Assembly (NCBI RefSeq): GCF_004114955.1
Contig: NZ_CP030053.1
Coordinates: 2,170,001 to 2,234,000 of the forward strand
Reading direction: 5' to 3'
Source of the DNA: Bradyrhizobium guangzhouense
GTDB taxonomy: Bacteria; Pseudomonadota; Alphaproteobacteria; Rhizobiales; Xanthobacteraceae
Length of the DNA stretch: 64,000 bases
In this document: positions 42,326-53,003 of the stretch, one piece after another
How the letters are laid out: the number at the start of each line of letters is the position of its first letter
How positions within the stretch are numbered: position 1 is the first letter of the stretch
Made by a program: the position numbers and the translations under genes
The notes under the pieces: model-generated
Seen by the model: the letters and a program-made list of their open reading frames with translations, nothing else
What the model was told of the DNA's origin: nothing
Database searches by the model: none

Positions 42326-42481
42326 TCAGCCCTTGCGGCGCCTCACCCGGACCGGGATCGGCTGAAGCCGCGGCACCGGTCCTGCAAGCGCATCGCGCAC
42401 CCGGTCGATGGCACGACCGAGCAGCTGGCGCAGCTTCTGCGTCGTCCGCGATCGCTTCGCGTCTTCCAGCAGTTTATTCAT
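42326..42481 (-). CDS. Small basic protein encoded immediately after lon
   Basis: A 51-residue ORF that begins MNKLLEDAKRSRTTQKLRQLL and ends VPVRVRRRKG. It is strongly basic, with an amphipathic helix in the first half. It begins 5 bases after the lon stop on the same strand, suggesting translational coupling. It is too small for usual gene finders. No domain was recognised. It could be a Lon substrate, an adaptor or an unrelated nucleic-acid-binding peptide. Confidence 0.5.
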   Translation of the reverse strand: MNKLLEDAKRSRTTQKLRQLLGRAIDRVRDALAGPVPRLQPIPVRVRRRKG

Positions 42482-42486
42482 CGCAT

Positions 42487-44874
<2,388 letters not shown>

Positions 44875-44882
44875 GATCGACC

Positions 44883-45266
44883 TCAGGATTTGGCGAGGCG
44901 CAGTGCGACGCAGCCGTCCATCACGAAGCGGCTGATGGCGTAGCGGCCAAGGGGAAGCGCGATGCGGCGCTCAAATCGCCCCTGCGGCAGCTCGAGCCGG
45001 TGGATGCGGGCGTTGCGAAGCTCCGGCGGCAGCGTGCGCTGGCCGGAAATGACCAGCACGCCGTCATGGATGACGGTCTCGACATTGTCCGGATTGACGC
45101 CGGGAAGCGCCACCAGGATCAAAAGTTCATGCTCGGTCTCGAGCACGTCGATCGGCGGCTCCCAGCAGGTGTCCTGGCGGCCGAACTGCTGCCGCAGCCG
45201 TTCGGCGCGGGTCAGCTGGTCGAGGGCCTCGGACAGCATCCAGTTAAAGGGATTTTTGGGTTGCAT
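44883..45266 (-). CDS. Hsp20/alpha-crystallin family small heat-shock protein
   Basis: About 127 residues from ATG 45266 (MQPKNPFNWM). The alpha-crystallin domain starts WEPPIDVLETEHELLILVALPGVNPDNVETVIHDGVLVISGQR and continues with ARIHRLELPQGRFERRIALP. It lacks the IXI/V C-terminal motif in its usual place and is shorter than most small heat-shock proteins. The leading residues before MQP are not homologous-looking and were left out. It is coupled to lon (8-base gap). I looked for a ROSE RNA thermometer in its leader and did not find the usual features. Confidence 0.9.
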   Translation of the reverse strand: MQPKNPFNWMLSEALDQLTRAERLRQQFGRQDTCWEPPIDVLETEHELLILVALPGVNPDNVETVIHDGVLVISGQRTLPPELRNARIHRLELPQGRFERRIALPLGRYAISRFVMDGCVALRLAKS

Positions 45267-45453
45267 GGCAAAACTCTGGGAAGGCGCTGCGGTTGGAAAA
45301 CGGGGATATGGTGATGGTTCCCGCAATTTCCAGCATCGCGCGTTTGCGGCATGCCTGCCTCTCTAAGGGAAGCAGGCCCTTGCGCTCAGACGCATCGACG
45401 CCGCGAAAGATGTTCCGCGGCGCCGGAGGCAACAATTGGGCGGGTGGTCGGGA

Positions 45454-46023
45454 TCAGGCGGCTTCGCGGTATTCGGCCTCCGCTTCGAGGTTGATGACCG
45501 ACGTGGCGAGCTCGGTCAGGGTGTGGTCGGTCGCCTCTTCCTCGTCCAGCGTATCCTGGAGCAACCTTGCCGCCTCGGGCATGCCGAGCTCCTCGGCCCA
45601 GGTGCGAAGTGTGCCGTAACGGGAGATCTCGTAGTGCTCGACGGCCTGCGCCGCCGCCAGCAGGCCAGCGTCGAGGGCAGGGGCGTTCTTGAAGTCCTTC
45701 ATGATCTCGGCGCCCTCGTCGGTAATGCCGTTGATCGCCTCGCACGGCTTGCCGCGTGCAGGCTTGTCCAGCATCCGGAAGATCTGCTCGAGCCGTCTGA
45801 CCTGGCCCTGCGTCTCCCGCAGGTGCTTGTTGAAGGCGGCGGCAAGGTCCTTCGAATGCGCGGCCTTGGCCATCTTCGGCAGCGTCTTGATGATCTTGTT
45901 CTCGGCGTAATAGATGTCTTTCAGCGTTTCCAGGAAAAGGTCGCTCAGCATCTTAGGCGCCCGCCGCGGGCGGCGCGATGCGGTCTTTTTCGTAGGTGCA
46001 CGTTTCTTTGCTTTCTTCGCCAT
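45454..46023 (-). CDS. DUF892 (YciF-like) ferritin-like protein
   Basis: A 189-residue protein. A basic, Lys/Arg/Ala-rich head (KKAKKRAPTKKTASRRPRRAP) precedes the four-helix domain: LFLETLKDIYYAENKIIKTLPKMAKAAHSKDLAAAFNKHL, then GQVRRLEQIFRMLDKPARGKPCEAINGI, and AGLLAAAQAVEHYEISRYGTLRTWAEELG. Glu/His positions typical of the di-iron ferritin-like fold are present (YYAE, VEHYE). DUF892 proteins are linked to stress resistance in rhizobia. A hairpin (45399-45405 with 45416-45422) follows the stop and could end the transcript. ATG start at 46023. Confidence 0.9.
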   Translation of the reverse strand: MAKKAKKRAPTKKTASRRPRRAPKMLSDLFLETLKDIYYAENKIIKTLPKMAKAAHSKDLAAAFNKHLRETQGQVRRLEQIFRMLDKPARGKPCEAINGITDEGAEIMKDFKNAPALDAGLLAAAQAVEHYEISRYGTLRTWAEELGMPEAARLLQDTLDEEEATDHTLTELATSVINLEAEAEYREAA

Positions 46024-46168
46024 TGGTCCTCCTCATGAGGCGACACGGGAAGGCACGTCCTTCCTCAATCCTCACGCGATCAAGAGCCGGGACAGGCAAA
46101 TGTTCCTCGCGAAGGTCTGCGCGAGCCGCTATGGCTGGCGATCCACGCTTGTCTGAGGCGCCCGACCC

Positions 46169-46795
46169 ATGCTCGACTTCGCCCTGTCCGCCTTCGTCAC
46201 GCTGCTGCTGGTGGTCGATCCCGTCGGCCTTGCGCCGGCGTTTCTGGCCGCGACCGGCGGCATGCCCGACGCGAGCAAGCGGACCGTGGCGCTGCGGGCG
46301 CCGTTCATCGCGGCCTCGATCCTGGTCGTGATCGCGCTGGTCGGAAACTGGCTGCTGCGCCAGCTCGGGATCGGCATCCCCGCCTTCCAGATCGCGGGCG
46401 GACTGCTGCTGTTCGGAGTGTCCTACCAGATGATCTTCGGCGACCGGCCGCATCGCGAGGCGCGGGAGGCCGACAAGGCCACGGCCGAGCACGCCTCCGA
46501 TGTCGCGGTGTTTCCGCTCGCCATCCCCATGATGGCCGGTCCCGGGGCGATCGCGACCACGCTGCTGCTGGCCGGCGATGCGGGCTATGGGGCGAGGCTC
46601 GCGATCATCATCGCGATCGTGCTGGCGGTCTGCCTGCTCTGCATGCTCTGCTTCGCCTCGGCGCACCTGATTGCGCGCACGCTCGGGCGCACCGGAAATG
46701 CGGTGCTCTCGCGGGTGCTCGGCATGCTGCTGGCGGCCTATTCGGTGCAATTCGTGATCAACGGCATTGCGGCCGTCCGGGCGAGCCTGTCCTAG
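46169..46795 (+). CDS. MarC-family integral membrane protein
   Basis: A 208-residue protein with six hydrophobic helices. The family opening is LSAFVTLLLVVDPVGLAPAFLAATGG; further helices are IAASILVVIALVGNWLL, PAFQIAGGLLLFGVSY, FPLAIPMMAGPGAIATTLLLA, LAIIIAIVLAVCLLCML and VLSRVLGMLLAAYSVQFVING. The FPLAIPMMAGPGAI stretch is the MarC/SNARE-like signature. Function of the family is unresolved, despite the historical antibiotic-resistance name. It stands alone. Confidence 0.9.
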   Translation: MLDFALSAFVTLLLVVDPVGLAPAFLAATGGMPDASKRTVALRAPFIAASILVVIALVGNWLLRQLGIGIPAFQIAGGLLLFGVSYQMIFGDRPHREAREADKATAEHASDVAVFPLAIPMMAGPGAIATTLLLAGDAGYGARLAIIIAIVLAVCLLCMLCFASAHLIARTLGRTGNAVLSRVLGMLLAAYSVQFVINGIAAVRASLS

Positions 46796-46990
46796 CGCCG
46801 CGACAAACTGTTAATCTGTTGATTTTACAATAAATTCATGGCCCTTGCGGGCGCGTCGGCAATCTGGCGCCTGAACAGGTCCGCTTTCGCTTGCACTGCC
46901 ATATTGCTTTGACGTACTTCGGGTCTAACAAGAGCCCATCGCCACGAAGATCACCAAGAAAATCCGCAACAAGGTCGAGATACAATCGAG

Positions 46991-47644
46991 ATGTCGATGA
47001 CAGCGGACGAACTCGCAAAGAGACAGGCCATCATCGACGCCTGCCGCCGGATGAATGCGCTCGGCATCAACCAGGGCACCTCAGGCAATATCAGCGTGCG
47101 GCATGAGGACGGGCTCCTGATCACGCCCACCAGCCTTCCCTATGACACCATGACGCCGGACCAGATTGTCTTCATGGCGATGGACGGCTCTCATGCCCCG
47201 GGCCAGAAGCCGTCCAGCGAGTGGCGCTTCCATCTGGACATCCTGAAGGCGCGCAGCGACGTCAACGCCGTCGTGCACGCCCATCCGACCTATTGCACCA
47301 TCCTGGCGATCATGGGCATGGAGATCCCGCCGGTGCACTACATGATCGCGGCGGCCGGCGGCGACAGCATCCGCTGCGCGCCCTACGCCACCTTCGGGAC
47401 GGTGGAATTGTCCGAGCATGCGGTGCGTGCACTGGAGGGCCGGCTCGCCTGCCTGCTGGACCATCACGGCATGATCGTGCTCGGCAAGACCCTCGACAAG
47501 GCGATGTGGCTCGCCGTCGAGGTCGAGACGCTGGCGCGGCAGTATCACGGCTGCCTCCAGATCGGCAAACCGCCGCTGCTGTCGAGCGCCGAGATCGAAC
47601 GGGTCCGTCAGCGCATGGCCGGCTACGGCCTATCGGAAGGGTAG
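46991..47644 (+). CDS. Class II aldolase/adducin family protein (L-fuculose-phosphate aldolase-like)
   Basis: A 217-residue enzyme. NQGTSGNISVR near residues 27-37 is the family glycine-rich motif. Zinc ligands: the two His of VVHAHPTYC, and the later His in LDHHGMIVLGK; a catalytic acidic residue lies in KPSSEWRFHLDI. Length matches FucA-type aldolases. The following ClC gene starts 12 bases after its stop. The substrate may be fuculose phosphate or another sugar phosphate. Confidence 0.9.
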   Translation: MSMTADELAKRQAIIDACRRMNALGINQGTSGNISVRHEDGLLITPTSLPYDTMTPDQIVFMAMDGSHAPGQKPSSEWRFHLDILKARSDVNAVVHAHPTYCTILAIMGMEIPPVHYMIAAAGGDSIRCAPYATFGTVELSEHAVRALEGRLACLLDHHGMIVLGKTLDKAMWLAVEVETLARQYHGCLQIGKPPLLSSAEIERVRQRMAGYGLSEG

Positions 47645-47656
47645 GGCTCGCAAGCG

Positions 47657-49444
47657 GTGTTCGCGCGGATCAGATATTTCGTCGACGGCAAGGGGACCAA
47701 CCGAACCATGGTTCGGCTGCGCGCGCTGTTGCGCAGCAACGAGTTCTACCTGATCCCGCTCGCGCTCGTCATCGGCACGCTGGCCGGTGCGATCGTGACC
47801 CTGATGGCCGAGATCGCGCAGATCGCCCATGTCGTGATCTTTGGCATTCCGATCGACGTGCGCCTCTCCGCCAACGCCTATATCAATCCCTGGGCGGCGA
47901 TGACCGCGCCGGCGCTCGGCGGGCTCGTGCTCGGCGTCATGGAATGGTGGCGGCGGCGGCTGAAGATCTCGAGCGCGGTTGATCCGATCGAGGCGAACGC
48001 GCTGCGCGGCGGCATCCTGTCGATGCGCGACAGCGTGGTGGTGTCGAGCCAGACCTTGATCTCGAACGGCTGCGGCGCCTCGGTCGGCCTGGAGGCCGGC
48101 TACACCCAGATCGGCTCGGGCATCGCCTCGCTGTTCGGCAAGTTCTTCAACCTCCGCCGCAACGATCTGCGCCTGATGGTCGGCTGCGGCGCAGCCGCAG
48201 CAATCGCGGCGGCGTTCGGCGCGCCGATCACCGGCGCGTTCTACGCCTGCGAGCTCATCGTCGGCGTCTATTCGGTCGGCAGCGCAGCTCCCATCCTGGC
48301 GGCTTCGCTCGCCGGCGCGCTGACCGCACAATGGCTGGGCGGCGCGCCTTACTCGATCGAAATCCCCAAGGTCAGCGCCGTCGGCGTCGAGCAATATCTG
48401 GCGCTGATCGGGCTCGCGCTCATCACCAGCGGCGTCGGCATTGCCGTGATGCGCTCGTCCTCGATGTTCGAGCGGCTGTTCAAATGGCTGCCGGTCTGGC
48501 TGCGCCCCGTGATCGGCGGCCTCATCGTCGGCAGCTTCGCCCTCGTCACGCCGCAGGTGCTGGCGGCCGGCCACGGCGCCATGGTGCTCGACCTCTTCCA
48601 CGACATGACGATCGGCCTGGTCGCGATCATCATCGCGCTGAAGGTGACCTCCTGCCTGATCTCGCTGGCCTCGGGCTTCCGCGGCGGTCTGTTCTTCGCC
48701 TCGCTGTTCGTCGGCAGCCTGATCGGAAAATTCTTCTCCGCCGTCCTGCTCTTGATAAGTCCGAATTTCGCGATCGATCCGCTGGTGGCGATGCTGACCG
48801 GCATGGCCACGCTGGGCGTCGCCATCGTCGGCGGTCCGCTGACCATGTCGTTCCTCGTGCTCGAGATGACCCGCAATGTCGATGTCACCGCCGTGGTGCT
48901 GGCCGGCTGCATCGTCACCTCGATCTGCGTCCGCTTCATGTTCGGCCACTCCTTCTCGACCTGGCGCCTGCATCTGCGTGGCGAGACCATCCGCAGCGCC
49001 AACGACGTCGGCTGGCTGCGCAATCTCACCGTCGAACGGCTGATGCGCTCCGACGTCGGCAAGGTGCCGTCGAGCACCACGATCGCCGCGACCCGCAGCG
49101 AATTCCCGCTGGGATCGCGCCCGGGCGTCGTCATCGTCAACAACGCCGACGAATATGTCGGCCTGGTCCTGCTGCCCGATTTGTTCTCCAGCGACCTCGA
49201 CACCATCGCCGACGATATCCAGATCATCGAGCTCGCGCGGCTGACCGAGATCGTGCTGATCCCGGAAATGAACGTGAAGTCGGCCATGGCGGTGTTCGAC
49301 GAGGCCGAGGCCGAGATGCTGGCCGTGGTCGATTCCACCGACAGCCGCAAGGTCGTCGGCTTCCTGACCGAGACCACCGCCCGCCGACGCTATGTCGAGG
49401 AGATCGACAAGGCCACGCGCGGCGTGCTGGGAGCGCTGTCCTGA
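47657..49444 (+). CDS. ClC-family chloride channel/antiporter with CBS domain
   Basis: About 595 residues from a GTG at 47657, with an ATG alternative at 47708. The membrane part has the ClC pattern of about 10-12 helices (LALVIGTLAGAIVTLMAEIAQIAHVVIFG and others). The gating glutamate is in ASVGLEAGYTQ, where other ClCs have GREGP. Other motif positions read CGAAAAIAAAFGAPITGAFYACE and ASGFRGGLFFASLFVG. A C-terminal CBS pair follows (LTVERLMRSDVGKVPSSTTIAATR to VVDSTDSRKVVGFLTETT). The pore motifs are altered, so anion selectivity may differ. It is coupled to the class II aldolase. Confidence 0.9.
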   Translation: MFARIRYFVDGKGTNRTMVRLRALLRSNEFYLIPLALVIGTLAGAIVTLMAEIAQIAHVVIFGIPIDVRLSANAYINPWAAMTAPALGGLVLGVMEWWRRRLKISSAVDPIEANALRGGILSMRDSVVVSSQTLISNGCGASVGLEAGYTQIGSGIASLFGKFFNLRRNDLRLMVGCGAAAAIAAAFGAPITGAFYACELIVGVYSVGSAAPILAASLAGALTAQWLGGAPYSIEIPKVSAVGVEQYLALIGLALITSGVGIAVMRSSSMFERLFKWLPVWLRPVIGGLIVGSFALVTPQVLAAGHGAMVLDLFHDMTIGLVAIIIALKVTSCLISLASGFRGGLFFASLFVGSLIGKFFSAVLLLISPNFAIDPLVAMLTGMATLGVAIVGGPLTMSFLVLEMTRNVDVTAVVLAGCIVTSICVRFMFGHSFSTWRLHLRGETIRSANDVGWLRNLTVERLMRSDVGKVPSSTTIAATRSEFPLGSRPGVVIVNNADEYVGLVLLPDLFSSDLDTIADDIQIIELARLTEIVLIPEMNVKSAMAVFDEAEAEMLAVVDSTDSRKVVGFLTETTARRRYVEEIDKATRGVLGALS

Positions 49445-49569
49445 GGTCCGCCCCCCGGGCAAGTTGACGCTGGCACGCCGGGCGGACTTGCCAGATCGTT
49501 CACAACCTCTAGGCTGGGGACCGGCGGCGGGGCCGGCGCCTGGCCGCATCCAGCGACGAGGGACGTGCG

Positions 49570-50889
49570 ATGCCGGATACGCTTCGCCTGTTACTTGCTT
49601 TGCTCGAGCTCGGGCCCCGTCTGAAAGACCTGCTCGGCGACAGATGGCCCCCTTATGCCGACGAATTACAGGAATTGGCCGGTCGGGCCGGCAGGGGCGA
49701 GGATCCGGCCAGGCTTCGTCCGTCGCTTGATCTGCTGCTCGTGCGGCTGCTCGCGGAGGCGCCGGCCACGGAATTCGTCGCGCATTTGATGGAGGACATG
49801 GCGGCTCCCACGGCCGCCACGGAGATTGTGACCCGTCGCGGCCGGATTTCGCCGCTGGTCGTCCCGGAGATCGTCCGGCCGACCACCGATGAGGCGACCG
49901 GCGTCGTCACCATCCCCGTGTTCTACGGCACCGACCGCGCCCGCGGCGACGACACGCCGTCGCACTATTTTGGCGGTGTACGCGGGACGCTGTCATTCGG
50001 GATCGCGGAGGTCAGCGTGCCCACGCATGGCCGCGACCTCGGCGAGCTCACCAGCCCGAGCTGGTGGCACCTCGAATTCTCGGCCAATCCGGAAAAGCAT
50101 GTCATCCTCAAGTCGGTGGGCGCGCTGGACAGGGATACCTTCGTCACCGGTCTGAAGGACTCGCTCGCGGCGGCGGATTTGCACGACGTCCTGATTTTCG
50201 TGCACGGCTACAACGTCACCTTCGAGGATGCGGCGCGGCGCGCGGGGCAGCTTGCGGTGGATCTGAAATTCGCCGGCAGGACGCTGCTGTACAGCTGGGC
50301 GTCGGCGGCGGACACCAAGAAGTACACGGTGGACGAGAGCACGATCGACTGGTCGCGCGATCATTTCGAGGCGTTTCTCCAGCTTGCGCTCGGCGAAATC
50401 GGTGCCGGCAAGGTGCACGTCATCGCTCACAGCATGGGCAATCGCGCGGTGATCAACACGCTCGAACGCGTGACGTCGTGGCAGCTGCCATCAGGCGCCG
50501 CAAAGCTCGGTCAGATCATCTTTGCCGCGCCCGACATCGATCGCGACCGCTTTGTCCAGCTCGCGGCCAAGTTCAAAGGCTGCGCTGCGCGCGTCACGCT
50601 TTATGCCTCGTCGCGCGACGTGGCGCTGCTGGCCTCGAAATTCGTGCACGGCTATCCCCGGGCGGGCGAGGCCGGCGATGCGCTGACTGTTGTCGACGGC
50701 GTCGACACGATCGATGCCTCGCTGGTCGACACCAGCCTGGTCGGCCTGCGCCATTCCTATTTCGGCGAGAAGCGCTCGATCCTGAACGACATGTTCAATC
50801 TGATCGTGCAGCAGCTCGCGCCCGATCAGCGTTTTGATCTCCAGGCTGCGGGCGATGCGCTGCGGAAGTATTGGAGCTGCAGGGCCTAG
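49570..50889 (+). CDS. DUF900-type alpha/beta hydrolase with helical N-terminal extension
   Basis: A 439-residue protein. The C-terminal two thirds is the DUF900 hydrolase: a first strand VVTIPVFYGTDRARGDD, oxyanion segment VLIFVHGYNVTFEDAARR, nucleophile Ser in VHVIAHSMGNRAVI, acid in IIFAAPDIDRDRF and final His in LRHSYFGEKRSI. The first 90 residues (LLLALLELGPRLKDLLGDRWPPYADELQEL and on) are a helical domain not typical of the family. ATG start at 49570. No neighbour indicates the substrate; lipase/esterase activity is plausible. Confidence 0.85.
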   Translation: MPDTLRLLLALLELGPRLKDLLGDRWPPYADELQELAGRAGRGEDPARLRPSLDLLLVRLLAEAPATEFVAHLMEDMAAPTAATEIVTRRGRISPLVVPEIVRPTTDEATGVVTIPVFYGTDRARGDDTPSHYFGGVRGTLSFGIAEVSVPTHGRDLGELTSPSWWHLEFSANPEKHVILKSVGALDRDTFVTGLKDSLAAADLHDVLIFVHGYNVTFEDAARRAGQLAVDLKFAGRTLLYSWASAADTKKYTVDESTIDWSRDHFEAFLQLALGEIGAGKVHVIAHSMGNRAVINTLERVTSWQLPSGAAKLGQIIFAAPDIDRDRFVQLAAKFKGCAARVTLYASSRDVALLASKFVHGYPRAGEAGDALTVVDGVDTIDASLVDTSLVGLRHSYFGEKRSILNDMFNLIVQQLAPDQRFDLQAAGDALRKYWSCRA

Positions 50890-51006
50890 AGGCGGCACGA
50901 CCGGTCAAAGCGTGGCAGATTGCCGCGATCGCGAAACCAATTTTGCGCTTTGCGCATTATAGGGTGTTTCCATATCTCTTTTTGGCGAGAGCAGAGGACG
51001 TGAAAG

Positions 51007-51384
51007 ATGAGTGACAGGTCCGTGAATTCGAGAGTTGGCCGCAGCACCGCATTGGCCGCTTTCGCCAGTCTTGCTCTGGTCGCGGCGTCCGTGACGCCTT
51101 CGGCGGCCGCCTCTCCGGCGAAGGCCTCGCGCGCCGCTACGGCCGGGCAGGGCTCGTCCAACGCGACCGATTTCAGTGCTGCGCGCCGTCATCGCTATTA
51201 TCGGCGGGGGCCGAGCGCGGCGGGCCTTGCCTTCATGGGCGCCGCGGCTGGCCTGATCGGAGGCGCGATCGCCGAAAGCCGACGCCAGGAATATTACGAC
51301 AATTATTATTATGGCGGACCGCGCTACTATGGTCCCGGCTACGGCTACTATGGTGGGCCGCGCTACTACTACAATCCGTACTGA
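51007..51384 (+). CDS. Hypothetical exported Gly/Tyr-rich protein
   Basis: A 125-residue exported protein with a signal peptide (LAAFASLALVAASVTPSAAA) after ribosome binding site GAGGACG. A basic patch (ARRHRYYRRG) precedes one hydrophobic Gly-rich segment (AGLAFMGAAAGLIGGAIAE), and the end is Gly/Tyr-rich (YYDNYYYGGPRYYGPGYGYYGG). Similar proteins are frequent in Bradyrhizobium and may be surface-associated. Function not known. Confidence 0.8.
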   Translation: MSDRSVNSRVGRSTALAAFASLALVAASVTPSAAASPAKASRAATAGQGSSNATDFSAARRHRYYRRGPSAAGLAFMGAAAGLIGGAIAESRRQEYYDNYYYGGPRYYGPGYGYYGGPRYYYNPY

Positions 51385-51553
51385 TGCCAACGGGGGATGG
51401 ACCGGTGCTGTGTCGCCCCCTGCCAATCAGCGTCGGCAAAATCATTCCGCTTAGCGAAATTCGGAAATGGCGTATGTGTGGCGCATATCGGCTTGACTTT
51501 GAGGGGCGATCGTAAATCGTCACGTTTGCGAGGCGCGTCTGTGTCTACACACC
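51385..51553. other. Start of the 362-base gap before the next gene
   Basis: The gap 51385-51746 contains the repeat at 51554-51659 and a half palindrome at 51689-51707 like that at 17193-17272. Nothing else was recognised in it. Confidence 0.4.
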
Positions 51554-51659
51554 CGCTGTAATCGCCCGCGATAGCGGGCGATCCAGTATTCCAGAGGCGG
51601 ATGTGGTTGAGCCGAGAAGCCGCGGCGTACTGGATTCCCCCGCCTTCGCGGGGAATGAC
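51554..51659. repeat. Dispersed palindromic intergenic repeat, copy 2
   Basis: Second copy of the element at 1416-1518. It shares the ATCGCCCG..CGGGCGAT hairpin, GCCGCGGCGTACTGGAT and the right hairpin (CCCCGCCTTCGCGGGG followed by ATGAC). The two copies differ by scattered substitutions and small indels, so they are not a recent duplication. Confidence 0.8.
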
Positions 51660-51746
51660 CGTTTCATTTGGAGAGTAATGCCGGCCCGTCGCTGCGCTCG
51701 CAATGACGATGTGATGTGGAGAGAACCCGGCCCTATGCCTTCGGTC

Positions 51747-51965
51747 TCATCGCCCCGCCGGCGCCGACAACGCCCCATTGGCGTAGCGCCAATAGTCCAC
51801 TTCGCTCGGCTGCGATGGCCACATGGCCGCGTTGGAGTCGCGGACCGATTGGGTGATGGGAGCAGGTCGCGCCTTGCGAACATGGTGACGGTCGTTCGCG
51901 GCGGCGGTCTGGAGGGTGATGGCGGTGATCAGCGTGGCGCCAAGAATGGCAAGAGACTTTTGCAT
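51747..51965 (-). CDS. Small exported protein, 72 residues
   Basis: From the ATG at 51965, the signal peptide is SLAILGATLITAITLQTAAAND. The mature part is short and rich in polar residues: DRHHVRKARPAPITQSVRDSNAAMW, then PSEVDYWRYANGALSAPAGR. Similar proteins with a YWRY/ANGALSAPAG ending are abundant in Bradyrhizobium. No function known. Longer in-frame starts upstream were rejected because they place unlikely sequence before a clean signal peptide. Confidence 0.75.
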   Translation of the reverse strand: MQKSLAILGATLITAITLQTAAANDRHHVRKARPAPITQSVRDSNAAMWPSQPSEVDYWRYANGALSAPAGR

Positions 51966-52186
51966 TGCTGTTTCTCCCGTGACGACGTTCCGGTCGTGTG
52001 AAATGTCATCGTCGTCACCGCTGACATGGCGATGCGACCGGCCTGATGTCACCGTCGCCGGGTTCACGATGGGGAGAGCCGATTTTTTGGTCCCGGCTAA
52101 ATATTCGGCAGCCGCATGGCGGGGTCCGGATGGACTTGGCCGGCGCCATCAGGTTGAATGGTGCAATAAAGGTTTCAGGCGCGACA

Positions 52187-52477
52187 ATGATGTCGAAATA
52201 TCTGCTGGTCCTGCTCTTGATCGCCTCGCCGGCTGTGGCGCAGGTCAAACCCGCTCCCAGAACCTCGGCGGCGCATCCCGACCCCTGCGCTCCGATCGGA
52301 CGCACCGCGGACGGCAAGTTGGTCTATTCCATGAAATGCGAGAATCTGCCGGCGCCGCCTGAGCCAGCTCCCCAGGCGGAACTGAAGGAGGCGCCGCCGG
52401 CGGCAGCCGCCGCTGCGGAGCCCGAGCCGGAGGTGCGGCGGAGCGGCATATTTGGCTGGTCCTACGACCGCAGGTAA
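52187..52477 (+). CDS. Small exported Pro/Ala-rich protein, 96 residues
   Basis: From ATG 52187 (MMSKYLLVLLLIASPAVAQ, a short signal peptide). The mature part carries two cysteines (DPCAPIGR and SMKCENL) and a Pro/Ala/Glu-rich tail (PPEPAPQAELKEAPPAAAAAAEPEPE), ending GWSYDRR. No enzyme motif. It is divergent from the 72-residue exported protein. Function unknown. Confidence 0.7.
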   Translation: MMSKYLLVLLLIASPAVAQVKPAPRTSAAHPDPCAPIGRTADGKLVYSMKCENLPAPPEPAPQAELKEAPPAAAAAAEPEPEVRRSGIFGWSYDRR

Positions 52478-52589
52478 CGGGCCTTAGTGACAAGCCTTGC
52501 GCCCTTGCGCGAAGCCCGCTGGAATGCTCTTTGCGTGCAAGTTCCACGTGGGCCCTCCAACACGTCGGCCCCCGATCCAGAGAGATGAG

Positions 52590-53003
52590 ATGAGCAAACT
52601 CGTTATCCGCGCCGGCGATTTCACCTTCGATGCCCGCTTCGAAGAGGAGGCTGCTCCCAAGACCGTCGCGGCGTTCCGCAAGGCGCTGCCGTTCGAGAGC
52701 CACATCATCCATGTGCGCTGGAGCGGCGAAGGCGTCTGGATGCCGCTCGGCGATCTCGACTTCGGCGTCGGCTACGAGAACCACACCAGCTATCCCGCGC
52801 CGGGCCAGATCATCCTCTATCCCGGCGGCATCAGCGAGACCGAGATCCTGCTCGCCTATGGCGGCGTGCACTTCGCCAGCAAGATGGGCCAGCTCGCCGG
52901 CAATCACTTCATCACCGTGACTTCGGGTTTGGAGAACCTGGCGACGCTCGGCAAGAGCGTGCTGTGGAAGGGCGCGCTGCCGATCCGTTTCGAGGAAGTC
53001 TGA
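52590..53003 (+). CDS. DUF3830 protein (cyclophilin-like fold), ureide cluster
   Basis: About 137 residues from ATG 52590 (SKLVIRAGDFTFDARFEEEAAPKTVAAFRKALPFES). The sequence has the cyclophilin-like strand pattern of DUF3830: HVRWSGEGVWMPLGDLDFGVGYENHTSYPAPGQIILYPGGISE. The allantoinase gene begins at the very next base after its stop. Relatives occur beside purine and pyrimidine degradation genes, so an accessory role in ureide metabolism is plausible. No catalytic residue set was identified. Confidence 0.85.
   Translation: MSKLVIRAGDFTFDARFEEEAAPKTVAAFRKALPFESHIIHVRWSGEGVWMPLGDLDFGVGYENHTSYPAPGQIILYPGGISETEILLAYGGVHFASKMGQLAGNHFITVTSGLENLATLGKSVLWKGALPIRFEEV

Noticed and set aside
45267..45453. 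Possible ROSE RNA thermometer upstream of the hsp20 gene
   Set aside because: The leader has a GC hairpin downstream of the previous gene, but the conserved ROSE 3' hairpin with a UUGCU-type anti-ribosome-binding segment next to the start codon was not found.
47630..49549. 639-codon open frame antisense to the ClC gene
   Set aside because: Composition is rich in Gln, His, Arg and Asp, as in antisense frames of high-GC genes; the opposite strand holds clear membrane helices.
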